Source: F23-B02 sp946405205 (lineage in GTDB: Bacteria > Bacillota > Clostridia > Oscillospirales > Oscillospiraceae). Taken from it: a DNA stretch of 12,765 nt. The number at the start of each line of letters is the position of its first letter. The first letter of the stretch is position 1. Below, piece by piece: positions 7,545 to 12,765 of this stretch. Position numbers and translations under genes: made by a program. Below the pieces are notes generated by a model. It was not told the origin of the DNA. It was given only the letters and a program-made list of their open reading frames with translations, and made no database searches. The stretch spans positions 1 through 12,765 of the forward strand of contig CAMJGL010000036.1 in the NCBI GenBank assembly GCA_946405205.1. Reading direction: 5' to 3'.

Positions 7545-7575
7545 ATGATCTCAGGAAAAGGGATTTTCCTATCAT
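7545..7575. promoter_or_regulatory. Dyad in the feoAB leader, candidate operator
   Basis: A perfect seven-base inverted repeat AGGAAAA / TTTTCCT (7553-7559 and 7564-7570, loop GGGA) is flanked by an outer pair ATGAT (7545-7549) and ATCAT (7571-7575). It lies 19 bases upstream of the feoA ATG. It may be an operator or a leader hairpin; it lacks a T-run for termination. Confidence 0.4.
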
Positions 7576-7619
7576 CATGTTATTCCTCTCTGCGGAAATG
7601 GTGACATGGCCGCGCAGCT

Positions 7620-7647
7620 ATCCCCCGCCGAGGCTTCGGCGGGGGAT
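7620..7647. repeat. Strong 12-bp hairpin between the DUF1653 gene and feoA
   Basis: ATCCCCCGCCGA (7620-7631) pairs perfectly with TCGGCGGGGGAT (7636-7647) around a four-base loop. It is nine bases past the stop of the DUF1653 gene, where a terminator is expected, but neither strand shows a T-run after it. It may mark the transcript's 3' end or act as an mRNA-stabilising stem. Confidence 0.6.
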
Positions 7648-7656
7648 GATCTGTAA

Positions 7657-7878
7657 TTATTCCGTTTGCCCGATATAGGTGAATCTTCTGTAGGTCCTGC
7701 CGTCACGCTCGACGGTCTCGTTCCACATGGACGCAGGCCTTACCCACAGTCCGAATTCTCCGTACAGCGCACGGTAGACCACCATTTCCTCCCCTGTCTC
7801 ACTGTGCCTTGCCGTGAACAGGACCTCATACTCGTTTCCCTTGAAATGGCGGTAACGCCCGGGTCTTATCTCCTCCAT
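7657..7878 (-). CDS. DUF1653 domain protein
   Basis: A 73-aa protein made almost wholly of a DUF1653 domain: the start EEIRPGRYRHFKGNEYEVL, a central EEMVVYRALYGEFGLWVRP, and ASMWNETVERDG near the end. The start is MEEIRPG, with GGGGG seven bases upstream; an adjacent ATG one codon earlier is also possible. The frame stays open far upstream, but that part is the WYL gene read in another frame. It follows the WYL regulator gene by 28 bases and is probably co-transcribed with it. DUF1653 proteins are small cytoplasmic proteins of unknown role; nothing here shows a function. Confidence 0.88.
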   Translation of the reverse strand: MEEIRPGRYRHFKGNEYEVLFTARHSETGEEMVVYRALYGEFGLWVRPASMWNETVERDGRTYRRFTYIGQTE

Positions 7879-7906
7879 CATTTCACCCCCATCCTTCGCT
7901 GAACGC

Positions 7907-8902
7907 TCAGCGGCTTTTCCCGTATTGTGCCTGCAGCCGTGCAAGCCTGTCCCTGAATTCGTCCCTGACGCTTTCGGGCGAGAGTATCTCCACCTCCGTG
8001 CCGAAGGCGAAAAGCCAGGCGTAAAACTGCGGCGAAACGGCCACGTCAACGCTCACGCTGAAGTGCCCGTCGCCGGCGGAGGTTATCATGACGTCCCTGC
8101 CGAAGCGGTCTATCACCGCGCCTGCAAGGTGCTCGGCAAAGCGAAGCCTCACGTTCACCGTCTCGCCGGTGAACATCCCGAAGACCTTCTTGGAATACTG
8201 CGGCATGTCTATTTCCCCGAAGGCCTCTTTGCCGCTGCGGCTCTGCTCCGAGGCGGATATATCGGTCATCTTGTCCACGCGGTAATGCTTGAGCCTGCCG
8301 GCCTCGGCATCGTAGCCGAGCATATAGTAGTTTTCGTCGTCCCACATCAGCGAGAACGGGCTTATCTCGTACCGGGCGCCGTCCCTGCGGAACCGGCGCT
8401 CCTTGGTGACGGTGTAGTCAAAATATCTGAAGCGGATGGCCTTGTCCTGAGTGATGGCGTTTGATATCTCGTCGACATTATAATAGACGCTTTCGTTCAT
8501 GCTCTTGACGCGGTTGCGGACATACACCTGGCGCTGAAGAAGCTGAGCGTCGTAAGCGCTGGCGAGGCTCTCGATCTTTTTGATAAGGCTCAGGGTCTTT
8601 TTGTGCGTGATGAATTTGCTCGACTGCACGCTGTCCACAAGGAGCTTGAGCTCGGGCAGCTCAAAGTCGCGCACGCCAACATAGTAGCCCGTGGTTTTGC
8701 CGCGTGACTGCACGATGTCAAGGCCGAACACGCGCAGGGCTTCGAGGTCGTCGTATATGCTCTTGCGCTCCGCGCCGATGCCGCGGCGGGCCAGCTCGTC
8801 TATCATCTGCTGCACGGTGAGCGGGTGCGCCTCGTCGGACCTCTGGAGCAAAAACTGCATGAGATACAGAAGCTTTAGTTTCTGGTTTGCTGATCTGGGC
8901 AT
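7907..8902 (-). CDS. WYL domain transcriptional regulator (HTH-WYL-WCX)
   Basis: A cytoplasmic DNA-binding regulator of 331 aa. An N-terminal winged helix-turn-helix spans about 8-75 (TVQQMIDELARRGIGAERKS, then IYDDLEALRVFGLDI). The WYL domain follows at about 140-215, with FRYFDYTV, ISPFSLMWDDENYYMLGYD (YYML in place of WYL) and HYRVDKM, whose Arg208 and Asp210 belong to the usual ligand pocket. The WCX part (about 248-325) ends in VEILSPESVRDEFRDRL. WYL domains bind ligands, in some cases nucleic acids, and such regulators often repress their own or neighbouring genes. AGGAG lies five bases upstream of the ATG. A palindrome inside its own promoter suggests autoregulation. Confidence 0.93.
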   Translation of the reverse strand: MPRSANQKLKLLYLMQFLLQRSDEAHPLTVQQMIDELARRGIGAERKSIYDDLEALRVFGLDIVQSRGKTTGYYVGVRDFELPELKLLVDSVQSSKFITHKKTLSLIKKIESLASAYDAQLLQRQVYVRNRVKSMNESVYYNVDEISNAITQDKAIRFRYFDYTVTKERRFRRDGARYEISPFSLMWDDENYYMLGYDAEAGRLKHYRVDKMTDISASEQSRSGKEAFGEIDMPQYSKKVFGMFTGETVNVRLRFAEHLAGAVIDRFGRDVMITSAGDGHFSVSVDVAVSPQFYAWLFAFGTEVEILSPESVRDEFRDRLARLQAQYGKSR

Positions 8903-8940
8903 GGGATCTCCTCATTTCGGGCTTTTTGTGTCTTTTTACC

Positions 8941-8969
8941 AATATACCATATCTTTACTGTACAATAAA
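8941..8969 (-). promoter_or_regulatory. Promoter of the WYL regulator gene
   Basis: The minus strand shows an extended -10, TGGTATATT (8941-8949), with a poor -35 (TTTATT, 8964-8969) 17 bases upstream. It lies in the 73-base gap between the HIRAN-like gene and the WYL gene. Confidence 0.5.
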
Positions 8970-8970
8970 G
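8953..8970. promoter_or_regulatory. 18-bp palindrome, candidate operator of the WYL regulator
   Basis: CTTTACTGTACAATAAAG is symmetric around TGTACA with a single mismatched pair. It occupies the spacer and -35 of the proposed WYL promoter, where a bound repressor would block RNA polymerase. The assignment to the WYL protein is inference. Confidence 0.5.
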
Positions 8971-8975
8971 GGGTA

Positions 8976-9362
8976 TCAATCGGCTTTTTCTTCGTCCGCG
9001 GCCGTATCGTCGTCCCAGTCGTCTTCAAACTGGCTCAGTATCTCCTTTTTCAGCTCCGAGGGCTCGCCGTCTTCGACGCGGCAGATTATCTTGCTGGAGG
9101 TCGTGAACAGCACGCGGACATAGAATTTCCTGTCGGCCTTGTCATAGATCCGTCCCGCGCTCATCGTGCCGCCCGCGACCGTGCCGGTGCTGTTGGCAAG
9201 GTATCCGACCGTGCCGATCATGGGCATGGTGCATCGGATCGCTTCGCCGTCATAGGGATTGTCGGGCTCTTTTTCGCACCTTACCAAAAAACCGATCTTA
9301 AAGGGGAACAGCCCCTGATAGGCCCTGAAGCCCGTAATGGTAACGTATTTCTCTTTCATCAT
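8976..9362 (-). CDS. HIRAN-like domain protein
   Basis: A 128-aa protein with the pattern of a HIRAN domain: YVTITGFRAYQGLFPFKIGF, then VRCEKEPDNPYDGEAIRC and IGTVGYLANST (the EPDNPYD.EAI and .GYL signatures). HIRAN domains occur in HLTF/Rad5 helicases and in short bacterial proteins, where they are thought to bind DNA ends or lesions. No helicase or nuclease is attached here. The end is very acidic (EDDWDDDTAADEEKAD). GGAGG lies six bases upstream of the first of two adjacent ATGs. A hairpin (9385-9407) sits in its leader, and a possible extended -10, TGCTACACT, lies just beyond (around 9434-9442), with no good -35. The WYL gene follows after 73 bases with its own promoter. The family assignment is by motif recall. 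Confidence 0.75.
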   Translation of the reverse strand: MMKEKYVTITGFRAYQGLFPFKIGFLVRCEKEPDNPYDGEAIRCTMPMIGTVGYLANSTGTVAGGTMSAGRIYDKADRKFYVRVLFTTSSKIICRVEDGEPSELKKEILSQFEDDWDDDTAADEEKAD

Positions 9363-9384
9363 TCTTTTCCTCCGTTCTGTTGTG

Positions 9385-9407
9385 CTCTGAGCGGCGGGCG
9401 CTCAGAG
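9385..9407. repeat. Hairpin in the leader of the HIRAN-like gene
   Basis: CTCTGAGC (9385-9392) and GCTCAGAG (9400-9407) form a perfect eight-base stem around a seven-base loop. It lies 22 bases upstream of the HIRAN-like ATG and just before its ribosome binding site, with no T-run on the minus strand. Confidence 0.55.
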
Positions 9408-9481
9408 AGCCGCATTTTTGTCCTGCCGTGTTCAGTGTAGCAGAGCAGGTGTCCCAAAAAACGGACAACGGACAAAGTAAA

Positions 9482-9513
9482 CCGGCGGGCGGACGAGCGA
9501 TGCTCGCCCCTAC
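9482..9513. repeat. REP/MITE-like element, right end only
   Basis: Only the right arm is present: CGGCGGGCGGACGAGCG followed by ATGCTCGCCCCTAC, the same as the end of the copy at 9708-9976. Bases to its left (ACGGACA twice in tandem at 9461-9474) do not resemble the element interior. It is followed by a 30-base linker to the next copy. Confidence 0.75.
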
Positions 9514-9543
9514 AATGATGAGGTGTTCTAAAACAACGCACAC

Positions 9544-9677
9544 GTAGGGGCGGCCATTGGCCGTCCGTCCGCGAAAATTCGCAACCATGGAAAACAGAAC
9601 GCGAGAGCAAAAAAGAATTTTACCATTGTCACCGGTCGGGCACCGGTGCGTAGCGGACGAGCGATGCTCGCCCCTAC
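9544..9677. repeat. REP/MITE-like element, copy 2 (134 bp)
   Basis: The left end is GTAGGGGCGGCCATTGGCCG and the right end GAGCGATGCTCGCCCCTAC. The interior has AATTCGCA, CGCGAGAGCAAAA and TCACCGGTCGGG (9629-9640), all shared with other copies, but lacks the GCGAATTGC part before the right arm, so it is internally shortened. Linkers of exactly 30 bases flank it on both sides (9514-9543 and 9678-9707). Open frames here translate to repeat-derived peptides and are not genes. Confidence 0.85.
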
Positions 9678-9707
9678 GATGATGAGGTGTTCTTAAATAA
9701 CGCTGCC

Positions 9708-9976
9708 GTAGGGGCGGCCATTGGCCGTCCGCCTGTGGAAATTCGCAGCAATGTGAAACAGCACGCGAGTGCAAAAGAGATTACATCCATTATCACCGGT
9801 CGGGATAGCGCAAAAACGGCTATTTAAAACGAAGCAACGACAGGGAAAAAAGCGCGAGTGCAAAAGCGACAATTTCCAATCTCACCGGTCGGGCTGACGC
9901 AAAAGCGACATTTACCATTTTAAATGCGAATTGCTCTCCGCCAGCCGGCGGGCGGACGAGCGATGCTCGCCCCTAC
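9708..9976. repeat. REP/MITE-like element, copy 3 (269 bp) with internal duplication
   Basis: It has the same terminal arms as the other copies. Inside, CGCGAGTGCAAAAG occurs at 9764-9777 and 9853-9866, and TCACCGGTCGGG at 9793-9804 and 9882-9893; both pairs are 89 bases apart, so an 89-base internal segment is duplicated in degenerate form. Taking one copy out leaves about 180 bases, close to the 176 of the copy at 12394-12569. Together with its neighbours it fills most of the gene-free stretch 9363-10076. Confidence 0.85.
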
Positions 9977-9994
9977 AATGATGAGGTGTTCTTA

Positions 9995-10041
9995 AATAAC
10001 GCTGCAGGGACGGCAGACAGTGCCGTCCCTGCAGCGTTATT
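9995..10041. repeat. Perfect 21-bp inverted repeat downstream of the lipid kinase gene
   Basis: The arms 9995-10015 and 10021-10041 are exact complements around a five-base loop (GACAG), with core CTGCAGGGACGGCA / TGCCGTCCCTGCAG. The left arm begins inside the conserved 30-base linker that follows the repeat element. It lies 36 bases past the lipid kinase stop and could end that transcript, although only TTATTTAAG follows the stem on the minus strand. Confidence 0.8.
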
Positions 10042-10076
10042 CAGTTCACTTGTCCGAAAAAGAGCCCGCGGGAAAA

Positions 10077-10964
10077 CTAACAGATAAGCTGTATGGCGCG
10101 GGGGCAGTTTTCAAAGCTGATGTCGCTGTGCGCGCCGCCGTCCTCGCCGTCGAAGGACCAGCTCTCCGGCTCGTCGAAGATAAACCGCGCTCTTTTCGTG
10201 TGGAGAAGGACTATGTACTCGCTGGAATAATCGTGGTTGAGCACCTTCGCCGCCAGCGACGCGAGAGCCGCCGCGGAGGGCAGCTTTTTCACCATAATAA
10301 GCTCGTGCAGACCGTCGCCGAGGTCGATCTCGTCGCGCGGAAGGTCGACGACCCCGCCCACGGAATAGGCGTTGGACACGCCGCCGTACAGAAACTCGCC
10401 CTCCAGCTCGCCGCCGTCGTGCTCGACGCGCACATGGCGGCTTTTGAGCTTTGAGAGGCTTTTTGCCGCGCCGATGAGGTAGGCCGCCTCGCCGAGCTGC
10501 TTTTTGAACTCCTGCGGCGTGCCGTAGCTGACCTCGGTGAAGGCGCCGAAGGCGGCGACGTAGTTGAAATACCCGCCGTCGCGGCGGCCGGTGTCGAAGG
10601 CCTTCGCCTTGCCCTTGAGGAACCTGCGCACGCCCTCCAAAATGTCGTTTTTCGTCAGGCCGACGGTGCGGGCGATGTCGTTTGCGGTGCCGATGGGGAT
10701 GTAGCCCACCTGGGGCCGCACCTCCATGCTCATCAGCCCCGCTATGGCCTCGGCAAGGGTGCCGTCGCCGCCGAGGACGAGCAGCTTTTCAAAGCCCGCG
10801 CCGTATTCGGCGGCAAGCTCGGTGGCGTGGCTGCGGTGCTCGGTGAAGAACACGCTGACCGCGTAGCCCGCGTCGGACAGCATCTTGAGCGCCTCGGGAA
10901 GATTCTTTTTGTAGCCGCCCCTGCCCGCGGCGGGGTTAATTATCATCATGAGGGGAGTTTTCAT
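10077..10964 (-). CDS. YegS/DgkB-type lipid kinase (diacylglycerol kinase catalytic domain)
   Basis: It probably phosphorylates diacylglycerol or a related lipid at the inner membrane surface, using ATP. The 295 aa open with MMIINPAAGRG (6-16), the nucleotide-binding motif GGDGT is at 65-69 and GTANDIAR at 92-99, so the catalytic half is complete. The second domain (about 130-295) is a beta-sandwich with NYVAAFGAFTEVSY and, near the end, SWSFDGEDGG (268-277), where family members carry a conserved Asp-Gly-Glu. There is no signal peptide, as usual. AAGGTGG lies nine bases upstream of the ATG. It follows the lipoprotein gene by 33 bases and is likely co-transcribed with it. The stop is TAG, which shows TAG serves as an ordinary terminator at least here. 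Confidence 0.93.
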   Translation of the reverse strand: MKTPLMMIINPAAGRGGYKKNLPEALKMLSDAGYAVSVFFTEHRSHATELAAEYGAGFEKLLVLGGDGTLAEAIAGLMSMEVRPQVGYIPIGTANDIARTVGLTKNDILEGVRRFLKGKAKAFDTGRRDGGYFNYVAAFGAFTEVSYGTPQEFKKQLGEAAYLIGAAKSLSKLKSRHVRVEHDGGELEGEFLYGGVSNAYSVGGVVDLPRDEIDLGDGLHELIMVKKLPSAAALASLAAKVLNHDYSSEYIVLLHTKRARFIFDEPESWSFDGEDGGAHSDISFENCPRAIQLIC

Positions 10965-10997
10965 ATCAGCTTACCACCTTGAGCGGTTTTTGTCATA

Positions 10998-12158
10998 TCA
11001 TGCGTCGGCTCTGCCGTAAAACCAGGCCAGCTCATCCTCGCCCATTTCGACGAGCAGGATAGCACTGTTCTCGCCGCTCTGGAACACGCCGCGGGTTATG
11101 ACGGTGCCGTCGGCAAGGCGGTACTCAAGGATGATGTTCGGCACCACGTCGGGGATGTAGCATTTGAGCTCAGCGGCCTCGCCGTCGGTCATATAATTGC
11201 GCTGCCAGAGCATGCGCTCGCTGCTGTAAAGCTTAACGTCGTACACCGTCTCCTCGGCCGAGAGGATGATGCTCTGCGCGCCCTCATCGACGGTCACCGT
11301 GCCGACAATGCTGACGCTGCTGCGGTCAAAATGATCTCCCGACTCCGCCAGCATCATTCCGTTTTCGCCCTCGTAGCCCGCGGGCACGAAGTCCGGGTCG
11401 ATAAACTCCTCCAGCGCGGAGTACGGCACCGTGAAGCACAGCACGCCGCGGCTGTAGGGCGCGATGTCATAGGGATCGGCGTAGAGCACAAGGCCCTTGT
11501 CGTCAAGATACCACTTCTCGCCCTCGGCGACGATGCTCTTTATCGTCTCCTCAAAATCGGGGAACAGGCAGCTCTCGCCGTCCTCGATATACTCGTCGCC
11601 GGCGGCAAGACCGATGACGTAGTTTTCGATGAACGTTCTGAGCTGCGCGGCGTTTTTCGCAATGTCGTCAAGACCCAGCTGCTCGCCCGAATCGGAGTCG
11701 TAGCTGCGGCTGTAGCGCACTAACTGGCCGTGAACTCCGCCTGTGTACTGCACCGTGTCAAACACAAGGCTCAGCACCCGGGTATCGCAGCGGGCGGCCT
11801 TGGGCGTGCACTTATAGTACATCTTTATGATGCTGTCTTCCGGCTGGTCGGCGGCGACGCGCTCTGTATAGTCGGCCTCGTCGCGGATCTGTTCGTACAG
11901 GGCACCCAGCGAGTCGTTGATCGCCGCGGCCGCCTTATCGTTGGCGTCGGAGCTTACTATCACCGTACCGAGACTCCGGGTGTAATAGGCATCGCCGCCG
12001 GTAGGATCCCCGGGCAGGGTCTCGTCATCAAAGCCGTAGCTCACCGTCATATCGAACTTTGGCACGGGGCTTTTGTCCTCGTCGTTTATCATATCCCGGC
12101 ACGCACACAGCGATATTGCCGTGGCAATGGCGAGCAGTGATGCTGCAATTTTTTTCAT
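10998..12158 (-). CDS. Lipoprotein with a DUF3298/RsiV-like region
   Basis: A 386-aa secreted lipoprotein. The signal peptide is MKK plus a hydrophobic stretch (4-17), and the lipobox LCAC puts the lipidated Cys at 20. After an acidic linker, residues about 55-140 resemble DUF4163 (VSSDANDKAAAAINDSLGAL), and about 138-255 resemble DUF3298 (YTGGVHGQLVRYSRSYD, then GLVLYADPYDIAPYSRG and VPYSALEEFI). This pair occurs in RsiV-type anti-sigma factors, but there is no cytoplasmic anti-sigma part and no sigma factor gene beside it. Residues about 280-386 form an extra beta-rich domain that I do not recognise. AAAGG lies about nine bases upstream of the start. It heads an operon with the lipid kinase gene, which suggests an envelope-related role but does not prove it. 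Confidence 0.88.
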   Translation of the reverse strand: MKKIAASLLAIATAISLCACRDMINDEDKSPVPKFDMTVSYGFDDETLPGDPTGGDAYYTRSLGTVIVSSDANDKAAAAINDSLGALYEQIRDEADYTERVAADQPEDSIIKMYYKCTPKAARCDTRVLSLVFDTVQYTGGVHGQLVRYSRSYDSDSGEQLGLDDIAKNAAQLRTFIENYVIGLAAGDEYIEDGESCLFPDFEETIKSIVAEGEKWYLDDKGLVLYADPYDIAPYSRGVLCFTVPYSALEEFIDPDFVPAGYEGENGMMLAESGDHFDRSSVSIVGTVTVDEGAQSIILSAEETVYDVKLYSSERMLWQRNYMTDGEAAELKCYIPDVVPNIILEYRLADGTVITRGVFQSGENSAILLVEMGEDELAWFYGRADA

Positions 12159-12182
12159 AATTCGCCGCCTTTCGTCACAATC

Positions 12183-12191
12183 ATATTACCA
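12183..12191 (-). promoter_or_regulatory. Extended -10 element upstream of the lipoprotein gene
   Basis: The minus strand shows TGGTAATAT 25 bases before the lipoprotein ATG, with no convincing -35 at 16-18 bases. It resembles the extended -10 boxes at 586-594 and 8941-8949. A dyad (12193-12219) lies immediately upstream. Confidence 0.4.
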
Positions 12192-12192
12192 A

Positions 12193-12219
12193 ACTGTAAA
12201 CAAAGCCTTGTTTATCAGT
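12193..12219. promoter_or_regulatory. Dyad upstream of the lipoprotein gene, candidate operator
   Basis: ACTGTAAACAA (12193-12203) pairs with TTGTTTA (12208-12214) and then CAGT (12216-12219), with one bulged T. It sits where the -35 region of the lipoprotein promoter would be. Confidence 0.35.
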
Positions 12220-12266
12220 ATCTTTTGAACAATTTCAACATAGTTTTCAACACATTATGTAAATCT

Positions 12267-12369
12267 CCCGCCGGAGGGGCGATCCGGATTTAGAACGGAA
12301 TGTATCTTTTTTGCGTCAGCCCGATTATTTTCTGCGGAGGTTTTCGGTATATTTCCATTTTCTAAATGA
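12267..12369 (-). repeat. Degenerate inverted copy of a repeat-element interior
   Basis: Read on the minus strand, this segment aligns by eye with the plus-strand segment 12593-12703: both have TCATTTAG, ATGG, AATATACCGAA, CGCAG, AATCGGGCTG, CGCAAAAA, CGGATCGC and CCGGCGG in that order. It lacks the CGCCCCTAC end. It is therefore a decayed, inverted relative of the element next to it. Confidence 0.65.
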
Positions 12370-12393
12370 AAGAGCTGCAAAATAATACAAGTC

Positions 12394-12569
12394 GTAGGGG
12401 CGGCCATTGGCCGTCCGCCTGTGAATATTCGCAGCGATGTGAAACAGAACGCGAGTGCATAAAAGATTTCTACAATATCGCCGGTCGGGATACCGCAATA
12501 GCGACGCTTGCCATTCTCAACGCGAATCGGCCGTGCGCCGAGCACCGGACGAGCGATGCTCGCCCCTAC
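12394..12569. repeat. REP/MITE-like element, copy 4 (176 bp)
   Basis: The left end is GTAGGGGCGGCCATTGGCCG and the right end GAGCGATGCTCGCCCCTAC. The interior has ATTCGCAGCGATGTGAAACA, CGCGAGTGCA, GCCGGTCGGG and AACGCGAATC, shared with copy 3. This appears to be the most complete copy in the window. It is not joined to neighbours by the 30-base linker seen elsewhere. The gene-free stretch 12159-12765 is otherwise filled by the inverted copy and the tandem right ends. Confidence 0.85.
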
Positions 12570-12610
12570 AACATGTGGGTTTTGCGGCCATGTCATTTAG
12601 ACAATGGTAA
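12566..12610. repeat. 45-bp direct repeat, first copy
   Basis: The 45 bases beginning CTACAACATGTGGGTTTTGC are identical to those at 12721-12765. The repeat starts in the right end of copy 4 and extends into the flank (GCGGCCATGTCATTTAGAC). Confidence 0.9.
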
Positions 12611-12700
12611 TATACCGAACATTTTCGCAGTACAGAATCGGGCTGGCGCAAAAACGACAATCGCCATTTTTAACGCGGATCGCTCTCCGGCAGCCGCCGG

Positions 12701-12765
12701 CGGACGAGCAATGCTCGCCCCTACAACATGTGGGTTTTGCGGCCATGTCATTTAGACAATGGTAA
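12701..12765. repeat. Repeat-element right end plus second 45-bp direct repeat
   Basis: A right arm (12701-12724) reads GAGCAATGCTCGCCCCTAC, with one base changed from the usual GAGCGATGCTC; the change lengthens the internal dyad to GAGCAaTGCTC. The flank 12721-12765 repeats 12566-12610 exactly, 155 bases apart. The segment 12611-12700 carries element interior (AATCGGGCTGGCGCAAAAAC) but no left arm. The element may continue beyond the window edge. Confidence 0.85.

Noticed and set aside
9385..9415. Plus-strand terminator formed by the CTCTGAGC hairpin followed by ATTTTTG
   Set aside because: The short T-run lies several bases from the stem and no plus-strand gene ends there.
9298..9774. Open frames on the minus strand in the repeat block, encoding peptides with VGASIARP-like or GEHRSSA-like strings
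   Set aside because: They are translations of the GTAGGGGCG...CGCCCCTAC repeats, recur wherever the repeats occur, and have no ribosome binding site. Annotating them as proteins would be an artefact.
12255..12755. Open frames on both strands in the right-hand repeat block
   Set aside because: Same repeat-derived peptides, including a duplicated segment caused by the 155-base tandem copy. No start signals and no recognisable domain.

Overview
The window is a GC-rich stretch of a bacterial chromosome. Strong AGGAGG-type ribosome binding sites, a FeoAB iron system, a lipoprotein with a lipobox, and GTAGGGGCG...CGCCCCTAC intergenic repeats suggest a Gram-positive anaerobe of the Clostridia, perhaps an Oscillospiraceae-like gut lineage. 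That placement is inference; there is no rRNA or marker gene to test it. All twelve intact or near-intact genes and one broken small gene lie on the minus strand, so transcription runs right to left.

Layout in transcription order: 12765-12159 is a gene-free block of repeats. An RsiV-like lipoprotein (12158-10998) and a YegS/DgkB-type lipid kinase (10964-10077) form a two-gene operon, followed by a perfect 21-bp inverted repeat. 9976-9482 is a second repeat block. A HIRAN-like protein (9362-8976) precedes a WYL regulator with its own promoter and an 18-bp palindrome (8902-7907), which is followed by a DUF1653 protein (7878-7657). After a hairpin and a leader dyad come feoA and feoB (7526-5128), overlapping by one base. 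A DUF5655 protein, a TfoX N-domain protein, a membrane-anchored alpha/beta hydrolase, a small zinc-ribbon gene and a GH3 glycosidase (5043-742) are packed like one transcription unit. A 92-residue unrecognised protein with its own promoter and terminator (540-262) and another repeat element (35-189) end the window.

Two genes in the packed unit are damaged or recoded. The TfoX-like gene has an in-frame TAG at codon 80, after which 26 family-like codons continue to a TGA that overlaps the hydrolase ATG. The zinc-ribbon gene needs a one-base shift at a T5A4 run to be read whole. The other notable feature is the repeat family: elements with imperfect inverted ends whose arms keep internal dyads despite sequence change, joined tail-to-head by linkers of exactly 30 bases in three places. 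I found no CRISPR array, tRNA, rRNA, transposase gene or recognisable defence system.
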